64,000 nucleotides of DNA from positions 10,354,001-10,418,000 of the forward strand of contig AP026543.1 in assembly GCA_026075535.2 (NCBI GenBank), read 5' to 3'. The position numbers and the translations under genes were made by a program. Below, one piece after another: positions 12,022-22,893 of the stretch (positions within the stretch are counted from its first letter, which is position 1; the number at the start of each line of letters is the position of its first letter). The notes beneath the pieces are model-generated. The model was not told the DNA's origin. It saw only the letters and a program-made list of their open reading frames with translations, and made no database searches. This stretch comes from Tricholoma matsutake. Its lineage: Eukaryota; Basidiomycota; Agaricomycetes; Agaricales; Tricholomataceae.

Positions 12022-13568
12022 TTTGAGCTCATTAAAATACCTACAAAGCTCTCAAGGTTGAGTGGGGTCAAATTTCAGAGCTGTGGAATGACCACAAGCT
12101 GGCACAGTAGCTTGTGTAGTCATGACTGCAATAGTTCTTGGGTAGGGGTTAGGACTTGGGTGATCAATGGTAGAGGTGTTGAAGTTATTGGAAGGATAAA
12201 CAAAGAGATAGAAGATGAGGACAAAGGGATAGAAGATGAAGACAAAGACAATGGAATAGGTGAGGGGAAAAGTTGATGATGAGTCGATTCTGCTTCAGTA
12301 ACTTGAATTAAGATATCTCCCGATTGTTCGAGAGATTCAAAGGCATGGCGAGTATTGATTCAAATGTTTCTAGCTTGTGTTGGCCTAAGCCGGGAAATTT
12401 GAGATAGATTAGGCAATGAAATGATTTAGAAACCCCTTGTGGTGGGCTCCAAAATGATGATACTCAACCCAGAAACCCAGACAAAACCCACAAATAGGCC
12501 TCAGATGGTATAACATGAGTTAGAGGAAGGGTGCAAGATGGTACTAAATATCACCACTGTTAACCAAGAGTGGGGGACTGAAGTTCAAAGAGGTTCAACA
12601 AGATTTGTCAAAGTTTGAAGGGGTACAAAGTTCTGCAAAGTGCTTTGATAAAGGTTCAAAGATGTTTGAGAACATTTGAAGGAGTTCGAGAGAGTTTGAG
12701 GAAGTTCAGAAAGAGTTTGAGGAAGTTCGAGGGGTTTGTAGAGAATGAGAATAGTTTTGAAAGACGATGAAGATAGACAATAGCGATGTGGAAAGGTCTT
12801 GAGAGGGGATAGACAATGGACAATAGTTTCGAGAAGCTAGTATGGAATTTTTGAAGAAGTTTGCAGTAACCCGCTAAACTTCAGGACTAAGATGAGGGTG
12901 CTTGGACTCAAGAGAATTACTCTTGAATCAGACGATAGAGATGAGAAGATGATATATTCTGTCCTTCTAGGTAGCTAGTACAAGGTTATATAAGTTTTGA
13001 GAGATAGTACTAAAAAGGAAATAGAACATGAACTACATGAGGCAAGATATAAAACAATAAAGAACTTTCCAAATCAGAAAATAAATGAGAAATGATGAGA
13101 AGGGAAATGTGTAGAGTCACAATATATCAAAGATACTTGTCCAATTGATCCAATATATCATTGAAATGTCAAAATGCTGCAATCGTGTCCTAACAGTGTG
13201 TTGTCATATCTCCTCGTGTCTGGTGGTGCTTGATATGTGATGCACTAACTTGTGCAAGGTGTGCTGCATGTGTCTGAAGGGCGGTGCGATAGGCATACCG
13301 TGGCCAAAGGTATTCGAGGTCCTGCAAAGTTGTTTGAACTTGCTTGAAGTGTTTGCAAAGTCATGCGAAGTTGTTCAAAGTTGTTCAAAGTGTCACAAAA
13401 AAGCTTCGAGAAAGGTTCATAAAGTTCACAAGCATTTGAAGTGTTGTGGGAGTTGACTGTAATATGTGGAAATGTTTTCTGAGCTGAATCTGCGAAGTGG
13501 ACCTATCAGCATGACAATAGTTGTCAGAGTCAGACAATGATGACAAAAATTTTTTATGAAGTTTGGGA
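12022..13568. other. non-coding, low-complexity sequence
   Basis: Two stretches (12590-12740 and 13320-13440) are rich in short variants of TTCAAAG and TTTGAGGAAG. CpG is scarce. I see no coding motif. Confidence 0.5.
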
Positions 13569-13843
13569 GGGGAAGGGGAAGGGGAAGGGGAAGGGGAAGG
13601 GGAAGGGGAAGGGGAAGGGGAAGGGGAAGGGGAAGGGGAAGGGGAAGGGGAAGGGGAAGGGGAAGGGGAAGGGGAAGGGGAAGGGGAAGGGGAAGGGGAA
13701 GGGGAAGGGGAAGGGGAAGGGGAAGGGGAAGGGGAAGGGGAAGGGGAAGGGGAAGGGGAAGGGGAAGGGGAAGGGGAAGGGGAAGGGGAAGGGGAAGGGG
13801 AAGGGGAAGGGGAAGGGGAAGGGGAAGGGGAAGGGGAAGGGGA
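13569..13843 (+). repeat. (GGGGAA)n microsatellite, about 46 units
   Basis: An uninterrupted run of GGGGAA over 275 bases. The plus strand carries about 46 tracts of four guanines spaced by AA, a strong potential G-quadruplex former. Long open frames in it (Gly-Lys, Arg-Gly, Gly-Glu, Ser-Pro, Leu-Pro repeats) follow from the hexamer and are not genes. Confidence 0.98.
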
Positions 13844-14081
13844 GAGCAAGGAGGGTGGTTCAGAGAGCGGCAATGATGCAGCTGGTGATTCAGGCAGTTG
13901 CTGTGTGGGCAAAAGCAGCACAGCAAGAGATGCAAATTGATGACCCCTACTTCAAGTGGTGAGGGCAGTCATAATGGAAGGCAGCTGAGACAGTTTGGCG
14001 TGGACTGTCAATGGTTTCAATATACACCATACTCATTGTTAAAAAAAAAGTGTGAGCCTATCTTCAGTGTGGATGGACCAC

Positions 14082-14909
14082 TAGTGTTTTAAGGTCCAGT
14101 TCCAATAAGAAGACACAATTAGTAAAACAAATGAAATTAATAAGAAAAACATACACAAAGGCCCAAACAATGACCAGCATCATTTGGGCCAGCTTTGTGG
14201 GCAGGGTGGTGGCAACAACATGGGCGCATTGCTGTGATCATTGTCATCGGTGTCGGCATCAGCTGCTGTTGGTGTGTCATGGAGGTGTGGGGCAGTGGGT
14301 GTCATTGTCGTCAGAAAGTAAGAATCTAAAAAGAAGAATATTGGTTAGTAAGTAAAAAAGAACATAATGAAAAACTTATCTGGGGCTCAAACAACAACTA
14401 GTATGTCATTTGGGCCCACTTTCAGTCACTCAGCGCAGCATTTGAGGCCTGAGGGAGGTGTGGGTGGTAGAAAGGATGCGGTGTTGTCATTGTGGTTGTG
14501 GGAGTTGTTTGGAAAGTGGCACCACTTTCTTTTTTGGGAGCACAAGCATGACCAAATGGTCTGTGTGCAGCCACAGGGTATATAAGCACTCATTTCATGA
14601 GTGCTTTTTACCCTTGGGCTTATCCCCCATCCCTTTCCTTGTACAAATAGTTTAAATGTATATATATTAGTTGTATTTTTATAGTAAGTTATATGGTTTT
14701 ACCTGAGTATATACACTGTCAGAAGACTGGTTGCAACCGATTGTAACCAGTCTTTGGGCAGTTTTTAAATATTTTTAAATTGAGGCAACCGGCAACCCAA
14801 CTGATACCAAAACCTGAGCAACCGCAACCGACAGTCCAGTTGCAATCAGTTGGATTCAGTTCGGTTGCAGTCATTTTTTCAGTCCATGCAACTGGACCTT
14901 TAAACACTA
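14082..14909. mobile_element. hAT-like non-autonomous element (family B, copy 1)
   Basis: The left end reads TAGTGTTTTAAGGTCCAGTT, and the right end is its near reverse complement (CTGGACCTTTAAACACTA). The interior is homologous to the copy at 51317-52799, for example the block around GGCACCACTTTC and ACCAAATGGTCTGTG followed by a TATATAA stretch. It also has subterminal TTGCAACC repeats. An 8-base near match AGTGTGGA/AGCGTGGA flanks it, but 8 extra bases lie between the left copy and the TAGTG tip, so the target duplication is uncertain. Confidence 0.65.
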
Positions 14910-15441
14910 AGCGTGGAGATAGACAAGCACTGGATTGAGGAATAAGGGAATAGTGGGACTTACTTCTAGTCACACCGATATAACAAGATACAGGGTAGTA
15001 TTCCAAGAGACTAGAGGTAAGCCAGGTTTAATTGGTTCATGATAAGTAAGTAGTAAACACATCATAACAGTAGTGTGTAACGTGTTGTAAGCCATGCTCA
15101 CATATGAACATGAAAAGGAAAAGAATGGACAGAAGAAAGATTGTGGGGTGATGGTACATCATCTACAGTGTTGTATCGCCATCGTGATAGGTTTATGCAG
15201 CATGCTGCAGAGTGGTGCACCTCGAGTGTCGATAACAGATAGATTTGGGATGGGTAGCTAGCCTTATCAAACTCCGCGAGAGCCAAACAGAGCACGCAAC
15301 TTCCTAATAATATCCCTACCCTTATGTAAGACATAGCCAGGATCAGCGAATCTGTCGCCTCTTGTCCCGTGACAGCGAGATGTCGGTAAGTAGTACTATC
15401 CACTCACTGGCAACAAGTTGGATGTGAAAGGTTCATCGCTT
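14910..15441. other. unassigned sequence replacing part of the right LTR
   Basis: No gene or repeat partner found within the window. CpG content rises again between about 15170 and 15400. Confidence 0.4.
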
Positions 15442-15675
15442 AAGTCCCTCTGTACTCCTCCCCGCGTTTACCTGCACTTTCCTGCTCCTACCTCTAAACT
15501 TTTGACTTGAAATTAGGACACCAGATGAGGTGAAGGGTGCAGCTTCTTACAAGCTGAAGCCAAGTCCTTTCCATTTCCCCTCCTGCAGAATCTGCATCAA
15601 ACCAACAACTCCCGCTATTATCACCCACGGTGTCCGATCGGATTCTGACATGCACTCTAGAATCAATTCTTAACA
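15442..15675 (+). repeat. truncated right LTR of the inserted retroelement
   Basis: Matches 11364-11597 base for base over most of its 234 bp, including TGAAGGGTGCAGCTTCTTAC, and ends TTAACA before the GCAGC target copy. Confidence 0.8.
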
Positions 15676-15680
15676 GCAGC

Positions 15681-16431
15681 AGACTTTGCTGAGTATGCAA
15701 TGGCAGCAGAAACTAGCAATGTCGAGGCTTTGGAGCCATGGTCTTTGGCTGAAGCAAAGCGCTGTCCTGACTGGCCATTATGGGAGAAATCCATCTATGA
15801 AGAGTTGGCAACCTTGAAGGAGATGGGAACCTACGAGCTTGTTAAACCACCAGCGGATGCAAACATTGTTGGTTCAAAATGGGTTTTTCAAGCCAAGCAG
15901 GATGTGGCCAGAAATGTCATCCACTACAAAGGTCATCTGGTCGCCCAAGGTTTTTCTCAAGTCCCTGGTGTTGACTACTTCGACACCTTCACTCCTGTTG
16001 GGAAACTCGCCTCCATCCGGACTGTTCTTGCCATGGTTGAACTTTATCAAATTGACATCAAAGGCACCTATCTAAATGGTGAACTCACCTTGTGTGAACA
16101 GATCTAGATGAAGCAACCTCCAGGTTATCCAGCTCCCAACTCCACCAGCCAAGTCTGGCATCTTCGCAAAACCCTCTACGGCCTCAAACAGTCCAGATGT
16201 CATTGGTACCACAAGCTTGTTGTATCCTCAAAAAGCTTGGTTTTTTGCATTGCAATGTTGACCAGGCAGTCTTCTTCCATATGAGGAGAGTAATCTCACC
16301 ATTATTCTTGTTCATGTTGATGACTGCACAATTGCAGCTTCAACAATCACCCTAGTCTCAAATCTCAAAAAGGACATCTCTCAACATGTCAAAATCATGG
16401 ACCTTGGCAAACTTCACTGGCTCCTGGGCAT
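15681..16431 (+). pseudogene. Copia reverse transcriptase, 5' part
   Basis: The linker EFAMAA-type sequence and the core WPLWEKSIYEELATLKEMGT, then VGSKWVFQAK, LVAQGFSQVPGVDYFDTF and YQIDIKGTYLNGE (motif A region) are Copia reverse transcriptase hallmarks. TAG at 16105-16107 interrupts it before MKQPPGYP. A frameshift follows near 16210-16290. The catalytic VDD survives as LVHVDDC. The frame stops at LHWLLGI, where a chromovirus fragment is joined. The rest of the palm and thumb region is missing; RNase H resumes at 29160. Confidence 0.85.
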
Positions 16432-16436
16432 TTAAA

Positions 16437-17244
16437 TTACAAATTTACTACTTCCATACATCAACTTTGACTCTGCCTGTTCCTGCTGATATTGCCGGTC
16501 AAGGCGCATTGCCCAATTATACCACTCATCCAACTTCTCTGGCATAGAAGGTAGTTGGTAGATAGACTTGAATAAAGAGGGATTTAATCCTGCTTTCAAA
16601 AACTCTACCAATGTGGCTTCTCCCATGTCTGTTTGCGAAGCTTCTGCTTTGAACTGCAAAATAAATTCATCCACTGTTAAGGAACCTTGGCGCATGGTCT
16701 TTAATTTAGCATTAGCTGTCGCCTTTGGATTAGGGTCTCCAAACTGTGCCTCCAATCTCTCCAGAAATTCCTTGAAGGTTGCAAAAGGTTTATTTCCCAT
16801 GGCAATTTGATTAATAGCCTCATTTCTCCAGAATGGTGCTTTCCCCCCCTGAATGTATGAGAGAGCAAACATAATCCTAGACTCGGCTGTACAAAACTCA
16901 GGCTTCCTCCCATGGATGTACAATACTATAGAGCTGATGAAGGATTTTGTATTCTCCATGGTACCGTCAAAGATTTGTGGGGGCACATACTTAGGTAAGC
17001 GCACTTTTCCATTTCTGGATTTCTCCACTGTCTCATCCTCCTGCGATATCCACTCCACCATCTCCTCCATCTCATCATCTCTTTCTCCTGTCATCTCTGG
17101 CTGTACTTCCACTTGTCTGGGCTGTGATGCTGCCAATACTGACACTAATTGTGACATTTGCGCTGTGAGCACATCAATTTTCACCTCTAGTGCTGGTATG
17201 GGAACAGGATTAGGACCGGGATTAGAAGTTGAAGGTTCGGACAT
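16437..17244 (-). pseudogene. chromovirus gag, truncated at the C-terminus
   Basis: The start MSEPSTSNPGPNPVPIPALE and the capsid region (FATFKEFLERLEAQFGDP, LKTMRQGSL, EFILQFKAEASQTDMGE) are almost identical to the full copy at 45283-46380. The zinc knuckle is missing because the sequence breaks off just after KLMYGSSKF. No internal stop is seen in the remaining about 268 codons. Compared with the full copy it keeps some CpGs that the other lost and the reverse. Confidence 0.85.
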
Positions 17245-17730
17245 AATTGTAGAATCTGTGATGAATCACTTCTTTGACAAATTCAAAATTTTACTTTGAG
17301 ACCTCTCCAAATGTCTACAGGTCACGTGATAAGGTTCGTCGAGGTTCGTCAATGGTTCGTCGTTCGTCGGGCGCCTATTTTGACACTTTGGATCAACAAC
17401 CCTTCCAACAGTGCCTGATCTCGGAGATATCACTGAATTCGGCTTGTAACTAAAATAGTCGTCCGAATAGAGTGATGTAAATCATAACTAAACCAGATCC
17501 GATCAGTTGTCTGGTTGCAGCTGTCCTAATGACGAGCGCTGCCTCTCGATCACTGGCAGTCGCAATGTAAGGCGAACCCTGGCGTCGGCTTACAAAAGAA
17601 AAGGTAGATTATGTATATACAAGTACTTCCAGCTCGTGCCGAAAGGATGAGTAATCGGATGTGGCGCAGTGAAACAATGACGTATGCACAAGTAAGAGAA
17701 GGCACACTGATATGGGAAGTTGTGTTCTTC

Positions 17731-18142
17731 TGTTAGGGCGACACCCACTATCTGCTAGCTAAGACCATGCGGGTTCTCTCTACAAGAAGGGGGCGGGATC
17801 CACGCGCGTGATGGGGAAATTGATGGTTTTGATGTGAGGGGTTATTAATAGGTAAGTTTGTTGAGATAGGCCTTTCACACCAAAAATGTAGGTGGAATAC
17901 CTAAGAGAACACAACTGGGGTCCCCTAGGCATATATTTAGGGTTTATATACTATGTTACATATATTGTACATTGTTGTTACCAACGCACGCATACAGGTG
18001 CATACATAGTGATGCGTGCGAAATAATATTCTCATGCTATCAAAGTGTAGCGTCATTTGGCATCATTTGGTGTAATGTAGTGTAATTCAACATAATAAAA
18101 TGAAAATGAAATTTTATTAGGTAATAGGGCTGTTTCCTAACA
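17731..18142 (-). repeat. 5' LTR of the truncated chromovirus
   Basis: 412 bp, ends TGTTAGG and CCTAACA, about 10 bp longer than the LTRs of the full copy. The 11-base self-complementary pair (LTR versus leader) described for the full copy is also present here. Confidence 0.9.
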
Positions 18143-18771
18143 CAGACCCCATACTTCAAAAGCTTCCTCTGTGCCTGGCTCACCTGCAGTCATTTGTCAA
18201 TGTCGCAGACTGTACAGGTTCTTTTGATGACTTGCTTATGGCTGTGCTGTTGTCATGTGCCTTCTATGGCTGCCACCATATGGGAGAGCTCATACAAAAG
18301 AATGACCAGAGTCTGTTGAATTGGAGAAAAATCATCAAACGAGCTTTAGTCTGTTTTGAGGATGCACGAGCACAATATTGTCTGCCCTACCACAAAAGTG
18401 ACCCTTTCTATTGTGGAACTGATGTCATCTTGAACAAGCAGGATGTGGCTAATCCTGTCACCTTGCTATGAGAATACATGTCTTGGTGCGACCGTCTACA
18501 TGGTGCCAAGTCTGCATTGTTCCTTTGCGAAAATGGCTTGCATCCTTCTAGATCTTGGTTTGACCTCAAGTTTTTCACCATCCTGGATCGTCGCTACAGT
18601 GGTCATTCTCCATGGACTGGTTACACCACTCTTCTCGCCTCACTGGGTCTGTCTGAATCTATCATCCAAGCTGTCGGCCATTGGTCGTCGGATGCCTGGA
18701 AGATTTATATTCGTGAAAACCCCTCTATCAGGGTCAAACAGCAATTGGCCGCTATTCAACTGCAACAGTAG
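18143..18771 (+). pseudogene. tyrosine recombinase (DIRS/Ngaro-type) relic
   Basis: One frame runs from the chromovirus junction to TAG at 18769-18771 with a single TGA at 18469-18471, where CGA is expected. Features: an N-terminal helical part (DDLLMAVLLSCAFYGCHHMGE), a middle part (NWRKIIKRALVCFEDARAQY, LPYHKSDPFYCGTDV), and the catalytic end GHSPWTGYTTLLASLGLSE, VGHWSSDAWKIYIR. In this family the box is H-x-x-R. Here R is W (TGG from CGG) and the conserved GRW is GHW, both CpG changes. The enzyme would join circular element DNA to the target. Its reverse transcriptase partner is not present. Repeats at 18883 and 21366 may belong to the same element. Confidence 0.8.
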
Positions 18772-18882
18772 TCACCTAGTACTGCTTTATTGCCTGGTTG
18801 CTCCCTTTCATTAGCTGCCCACTATGCATCTTCTTCACACCTCCATCCACCCCCACACACAACATCTTCAGCCTTTCTTAGC

Positions 18883-18976
18883 ATGTCCGCTCCCTCGCCT
18901 ATATATAAAAATTTGGAGTCCACCTAGGCGAACTCTGTTTTCTGCTAAACTATTTCACTTGAGCACGCAGCAGAGG
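18883..18976 (+). repeat. direct repeat downstream of the recombinase, copy 1
   Basis: Shares about 90 bp with 21366-21458, including CTCCCTCGCCTATATATAAA and CACTTGAGCACGCAGCAGAG. It contains a TATATAAA motif and an imperfect palindrome around CCACCTAGGCG. Likely part of the split direct repeats of the tyrosine-recombinase element. Confidence 0.7.
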
Positions 18977-19465
18977 TTGTTGTAGAAGTGGGTTCCAAAG
19001 GTAAGGAGCATATTCGCAGGCCTCTGCACCAAAAATCCCTTTGATCACGCGACTAGCTCCACTATCTGCATCAAGTCTCTGGCCTCCTTTTTGCATGGTC
19101 CAGGTTTTGGTGCTAGGGGCTAGCAGATGCTGAGACACAGACCATTTATATGCAACTAGGAGGTCCCTGTGTTGCTTTCCTTCTGCTCCCACCTCATCGA
19201 CAAGCAACACAGGTAAGCACTCCATGCTTTTTCACAGTTTCAGTCTCTCATGCTTGCAGTAGTTGATTATCTAAGGCCCACCTTAGCAATATCACCTATT
19301 CACATTGTGAGAGCTCCAACTGTTTCTTGAACAATCCTTTCAACTAGGTTTTCACTTTACAGGATTCACTGGTACTATTTTATAGCTATCACTATTGTGC
19401 CCAGTTGAATCTTAACAAGTGAGTGGTGTCCCCACCATTACCTATCTGATCTGATTTCTCACATG

Positions 19466-21232
19466 TAGTGGTGTTCTGGCCCGGCTTGGCTTGAGGCAGC
19501 TTTGGCTTTCTCAATACCCAGGCCAGGCCAAAGCCATCAACCAGGGCCTGGGCTGGGCCAAGTTTCTATGTAAAAGTTCAAATTTTGTCCACAGGTCCTT
19601 TGGTTGTACAGGAAGCTAATTAGAACAATATATAGTTTTCTCATCTAATAAACAGCCTCAGACTGTATTCATGCAACTATGAGCCACCATGTACCAGTAC
19701 AAAGAAACAATATGTATTAAACTCGCCTAAACACAAGGGAGGCAGAATTAAATACAAAAAAATTCTGACCACACATCACATTGTGAGCGAGCGGGGGATG
19801 TCAAACTAATGAAAAAGAAAGGAAAAATGAGACCTTCATATCTATGTGCATCTGTTGGAGCGGGTGTCGTCCTGTTGGGTCATCACTGTCATCCCAATGG
19901 CTCCATGCCCAATGCATCCCAGTATCCTCATCCCTATCATTGTCATCCTATGCCTGCCATGTGACCGTTGCCACCTCAGTGGTTCCCCACTCACCAGCAA
20001 TGTTTCCCACCCCAATTCCCGTGTTGTCGTCGTCCGTAGCACCTGCAGTCCACCCTGCGAGCAGTTGCTCACAGTGGTAGGGGTGGGTGCTGGGCCATCC
20101 ATCATTGACATTGGGGTTGTTTTTGTTGTCCTCGCTGTTCCCATTGTTGTCCTCTTCCCCGTCGTCTGGTCCTCACCATCCTCACCGTCCTTGTCCTGTC
20201 ATCATTGTCATCCTCATCCCCATCATCTGTTCCTCACCATCCTTGCCATCCTTGTCCTGTCATCATCATGTCCCAAATGGACATTCCATTGATCCCTATG
20301 ATTCCACGAGCAATCACTTTACTATCATCTCGATGACATCTAGCAGTGGTAGAGCAACAGAATATGGTGTTCTGTAAATAAAGTCGTCAGTAAACATCAG
20401 ACAGTCCCTCTGGCACTGTCCTCCTACACACAGTAAAATACTTACCAGTTATACGAGAACACAGCGCATTATCACCTAGCATACAGCTGTCCTATGTGCA
20501 TGGCAGGACTGTTGCCAACTGTTGTGACAGGCGCTGGTAGGCCGTCGTGGTGAGAAACAAGTAAAACATTATATTGGTTAGTAAAGAATAAGCAAAGAAT
20601 GACCAAAAAAGTACTTATCTTTTAAAGTCATGCACGCTGCTGTATGAGCAATGATTAGCAAAATTAGCAAACATGTAAAGCATGCGTGAGTGATGTGGCA
20701 GGTTCAACGCCACAGGATTTGTCTAGGGAACAGTGGTGGATCATTGTGGTTGAAGTGGATGTGGCGTCGTTTGGGCATCGTGGTTCAAACATTCAACTGT
20801 TGCGACGCATGCATGACGTCACATTATCATATTGAAATTACTTTCCCACCACCAAAATAAAATAAAATCAACATGTCTACCATGATACATTGCAGTAGTC
20901 TCGGCTCCAGACATTCTATCGCAGGCGGACACATCCGAGAGCGGAGTGCGAAAAAGAGAAGTGGGTGGTAGAGATAGAATGTCATTTCACTTTTTTGCAC
21001 TCCGATTCGTCCTCCCTCGGATTCATCCGACTGCGACCATTGACATAGAATGTCTGGAAGCGAGACTAACATCGCAGCTAAGTAGATAAATTACACTCAC
21101 CAAAAAGCCGCGGCCTAACGGCTTGGCTTTGGCTTTTCGAAACCCCAGGCCGGGCCAAAGCCGTCATGGAGCCGTCATCATGGCCCGGCTTGGCTCGGCT
21201 CACGGCCTCAGGCCGGGCCAGGCACAGCACTA
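19466..21232. mobile_element. hAT-like element with perfect 8-bp duplication (family A, copy 1)
   Basis: Ends pair as TAGTGGTGTTCTGGCCCGGC and the reverse complement of a TAGTGCTGTGCCTGGCCCGG type tip. The host sequence CTCACATG is duplicated at 19458-19465 and 21233-21240. Subterminal zones are full of GGCCCGGC, TTGGCTTTGGC and AAAGCC repeats in both orientations. The 1767-bp interior has CA/TG-rich DNA, a GAGCAGTTGCTC palindrome at about 20060 and a small MITE at 20896. No transposase is recognised, so it would depend on one elsewhere. Confidence 0.85.
20896..21068. mobile_element. small foldback MITE with 9-bp target duplication
   Basis: 173 bp. The ends are TAGTCTCG then TCCAGACATTCTAT, inverted at the right side, and much of the interior also pairs. 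It is flanked by ACATTGCAG at 20887-20895 and ACATCGCAG at 21069-21077, a 9-bp duplication differing at one CpG. Nine bases suggests Mutator-like mobilisation. It sits inside the hAT-like element. Confidence 0.75.
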
Positions 21233-21365
21233 CTCACATGGCCATGTTTTCTAGATTGATTCCGGATCGATCTAATCTCTCCGTCATTTATCAGTTTTCT
21301 CGGCCCACCCTCCACTCCCTTTTCTCTTGTATTTCTAGGAGTGTAACTTAGTTAGCTACATTAGT

Positions 21366-21458
21366 ATGTCCGCTCCCTCGCCTATATATAAAAATTCAGA
21401 GTCCACCTAGGCGACTCTGTTTGCTGCTAAACTATTTCACTTGAGCACGCAGCAGAGG
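21366..21458 (+). repeat. direct repeat, copy 2 (partner of 18883-18976)
   Basis: Without the hAT-like element at 19466-21232 the two copies would be about 0.6-0.7 kb apart, as in the B1-A2-B2 layout of Ngaro elements. Confidence 0.7.
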
Positions 21459-21589
21459 AGTTCCAACCTTATGTGTTGTATTTTTTTTTTTAAATTAGCT
21501 ATCAATTATTTTTCTCACTGTGTCCTTTCCACCGGTTCACATATCCTATTCTCAGACACCTGTCTCAGACAAATCCAAAGACATTCTCT

Positions 21590-22198
21590 ATATGGATGGT
21601 GGCTTCCTTAATTTGGCAAGGCAGCCGCCCGACGCAAAAAAATTTTCACACAAGCCAAAGTCCCTCTCCTGGATGAGGTAATTGATGGAAGAGTGACTAT
21701 CCTCAGGCCACTCAAGCTCGGAGACTTCGGGTTTGTATTCACTGACAAAGGTTTACTCATAGGCCAAGGTATGTCTCGTGGTTTTCGGCGGTTGTTAATA
21801 ATGACTACTAACACAAGTTGAAAGTGGTTGCTTTGTACTCGAAGACTGGCAGTAAAAATAGCAAACATGAATCCATCTCAGATTCTTCAAACATATGTGC
21901 AGTCTCAAATGTTGCTGTTCAACTCTTCGAGTACATGCACGGACGTCAATTCCGCTCTATTCCCTAGGCAACATCAATCTTTCAAACGAAACAGTTTGCT
22001 TTGTTTGGCTCAAATATGTTTCTTTGCCTCCTATCCTTGCCACCATGAAGTACTGTACCTGGGCTCAAACTTTCTCAAGATGATGCTGAGCGCTTCAAAA
22101 AGTTGCTTATGCATGAGGACAAGTTTAAAGAGTCCATGCGATTATTCCGTAAACATGGACAGGGTAAAGAAGTTCAAGAAGATGAAGAAGAAATGTAG
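21590..22198 (+). pseudogene. intron-containing gene relic of unknown function
   Basis: I do not recognise the family. Coding-like parts are YMDGGFLNLARQPPDAKK, then after a one-base loss in a run of A the frame TQAKVPLLDEVIDGRVTILR and LKLGDFGFVFTDKGLLIGQ. A putative intron (GTATGT at about 21769, CTAAC branch-like site) leads to VVALYSKTGSKNSK ... VQLFEYMHGRQFRSIP. Later parts are VCFVWLKYVSLPPILATMKY and LSQDDAERFKKLLMHEDKFK, ending EEEM and TAG at 22196-22198. The sequence keeps CpGs. It could be a captured host gene or a transposon accessory gene. Confidence 0.4.
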
Positions 22199-22287
22199 TT
22201 AATCATGTTCTATTCTATGTAGATTAGTGCCTAGAGATAGGTTTATAGCAAACGCAGGCGTTTGCGGCGCCCCCCAGCTATTTTGGA

Positions 22288-22483
22288 AGCTTTTGGAGGC
22301 TAGATCCTCGAATCCAGACAAATTTGGCCCTCAAAAATGCTAGATCCGATGTCCAGACAAAAAAAAAATTTGTCCGTCGGCTAGGTGGAAATCCAGACAA
22401 CACTCGCAAAATCCTGTCCAGACAAAAATCCCGAAATTCAGTACTTTTGGAATCTAGCCTCCGTAGGTGTTATCCGGGGTCCT
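22288..22483. mobile_element. degenerate relative of MITE family 1
   Basis: The right end TTATCCGGGGTCCT matches the tip of the 225-657 element. Inner arms GGAGGCTAGAT are inverted, and TCCAGACAA motifs recur. The left tip is too diverged to define, so the left boundary is a guess. A perfect 8-bp palindrome arm pair GCAAACGC/GCGTTTGC lies just upstream at 22249-22266. Confidence 0.45.
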
Positions 22484-22562
22484 TGTCCATGCCGCGAAAA
22501 GATCTGCCCATGCACAAGAAAAGGAAAATCAGCCAATCACCACCGTTCTTCTCACTTTATCT

Positions 22563-22831
22563 GTGACCCTGACAAGGCACATCAATAACGCAATCATCAC
22601 GGATCAGGCTCTCGCCACCCAATTACGGGCCGAGCGCTTTGAACGTCAGCTTAACTTGTAGATGAAAAGCTCCAGGGTGACAAGGACAAAGGAGAGAAGA
22701 AAGCTGAATACACGAGGAAGATTTTCGCAGTTGACTGCGAATTTGACATGGCAAAGCTCGAGGACCCAGACCTGAAGATGATCAAAAAGGAGATGGATCT
22801 CCAACTCGAGTGGCACAGGTTTAGGAGATAA
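22563..22831 (+). pseudogene. C-terminal gene fragment, family unknown
   Basis: One frame gives TLTRHINNAIITDQALATQL then RAERFERQLNL. A one-base shift at about 22660 leads to a charged tail starting DEKLQGDKDKGEKKAEYTRK and ending LQLEWHRFRR and TAA. The helical, charged character resembles C-terminal tails of pogo/Fot-type transposases, but this is a guess. No catalytic part was found upstream. Confidence 0.3.
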
Positions 22832-22893
22832 ACCTAGATAAACTTGTTCCAAAAAAGAACGAGCTCCCGAATAGGCCAAATTGGCTGCATTGC

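Larger units (their letters stand above)
10903..15675 (+). mobile_element. LTR retroelement inserted in the Copia element
   Basis: It begins TGTCAAG and ends TTAACA. The host sequence is duplicated as GCAGC at 10898-10902 and 15676-15680, and the Copia frame resumes right after. The last 234 bp of the left LTR (11364-11597) recur at 15442-15675. The front of the right LTR has been replaced by unrelated sequence. The sequence after the left LTR (GGTCATCAGG) resembles a tRNA-Met primer-binding site. The interior is a patchwork of a gag relic on the minus strand, a hexamer microsatellite and a hAT-like element; no pol remains. Confidence 0.75.
16437..18142 (-). mobile_element. truncated chromovirus copy (5' LTR plus partial gag)
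   Basis: This is a second copy of the Gypsy element at 40852-47269, in the same orientation, cut off inside gag. It contains the 412-bp 5' LTR (17731-18142), leader and most of gag. Its left end joins Copia reverse transcriptase and its right end joins a tyrosine-recombinase relic, so one flank was deleted or rearranged and no target duplication can be paired. Confidence 0.85.

Noticed and set aside
13537..13962. Long open frames of Gly-Lys, Arg-Gly, Gly-Glu, Ser-Pro and Leu-Pro repeats on both strands
   Set aside because: They are the trivial translations of the GGGGAA microsatellite in each frame.
14066..14917. AGTGTGGA/AGCGTGGA as a target duplication for the element at 14082-14909
   Set aside because: Eight extra bases separate the left copy from the TAGTG tip, so the pairing is not clean.
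15494..15700. 68-codon minus-strand frame
   Set aside because: Lies wholly in the LTR repeat; translation of LTR sequence.
19842..20377. Overlapping frames on both strands inside the hAT-like element, possibly a transposase
   Set aside because: Low-complexity serine/proline/valine composition and no DDE or dimerisation motif.
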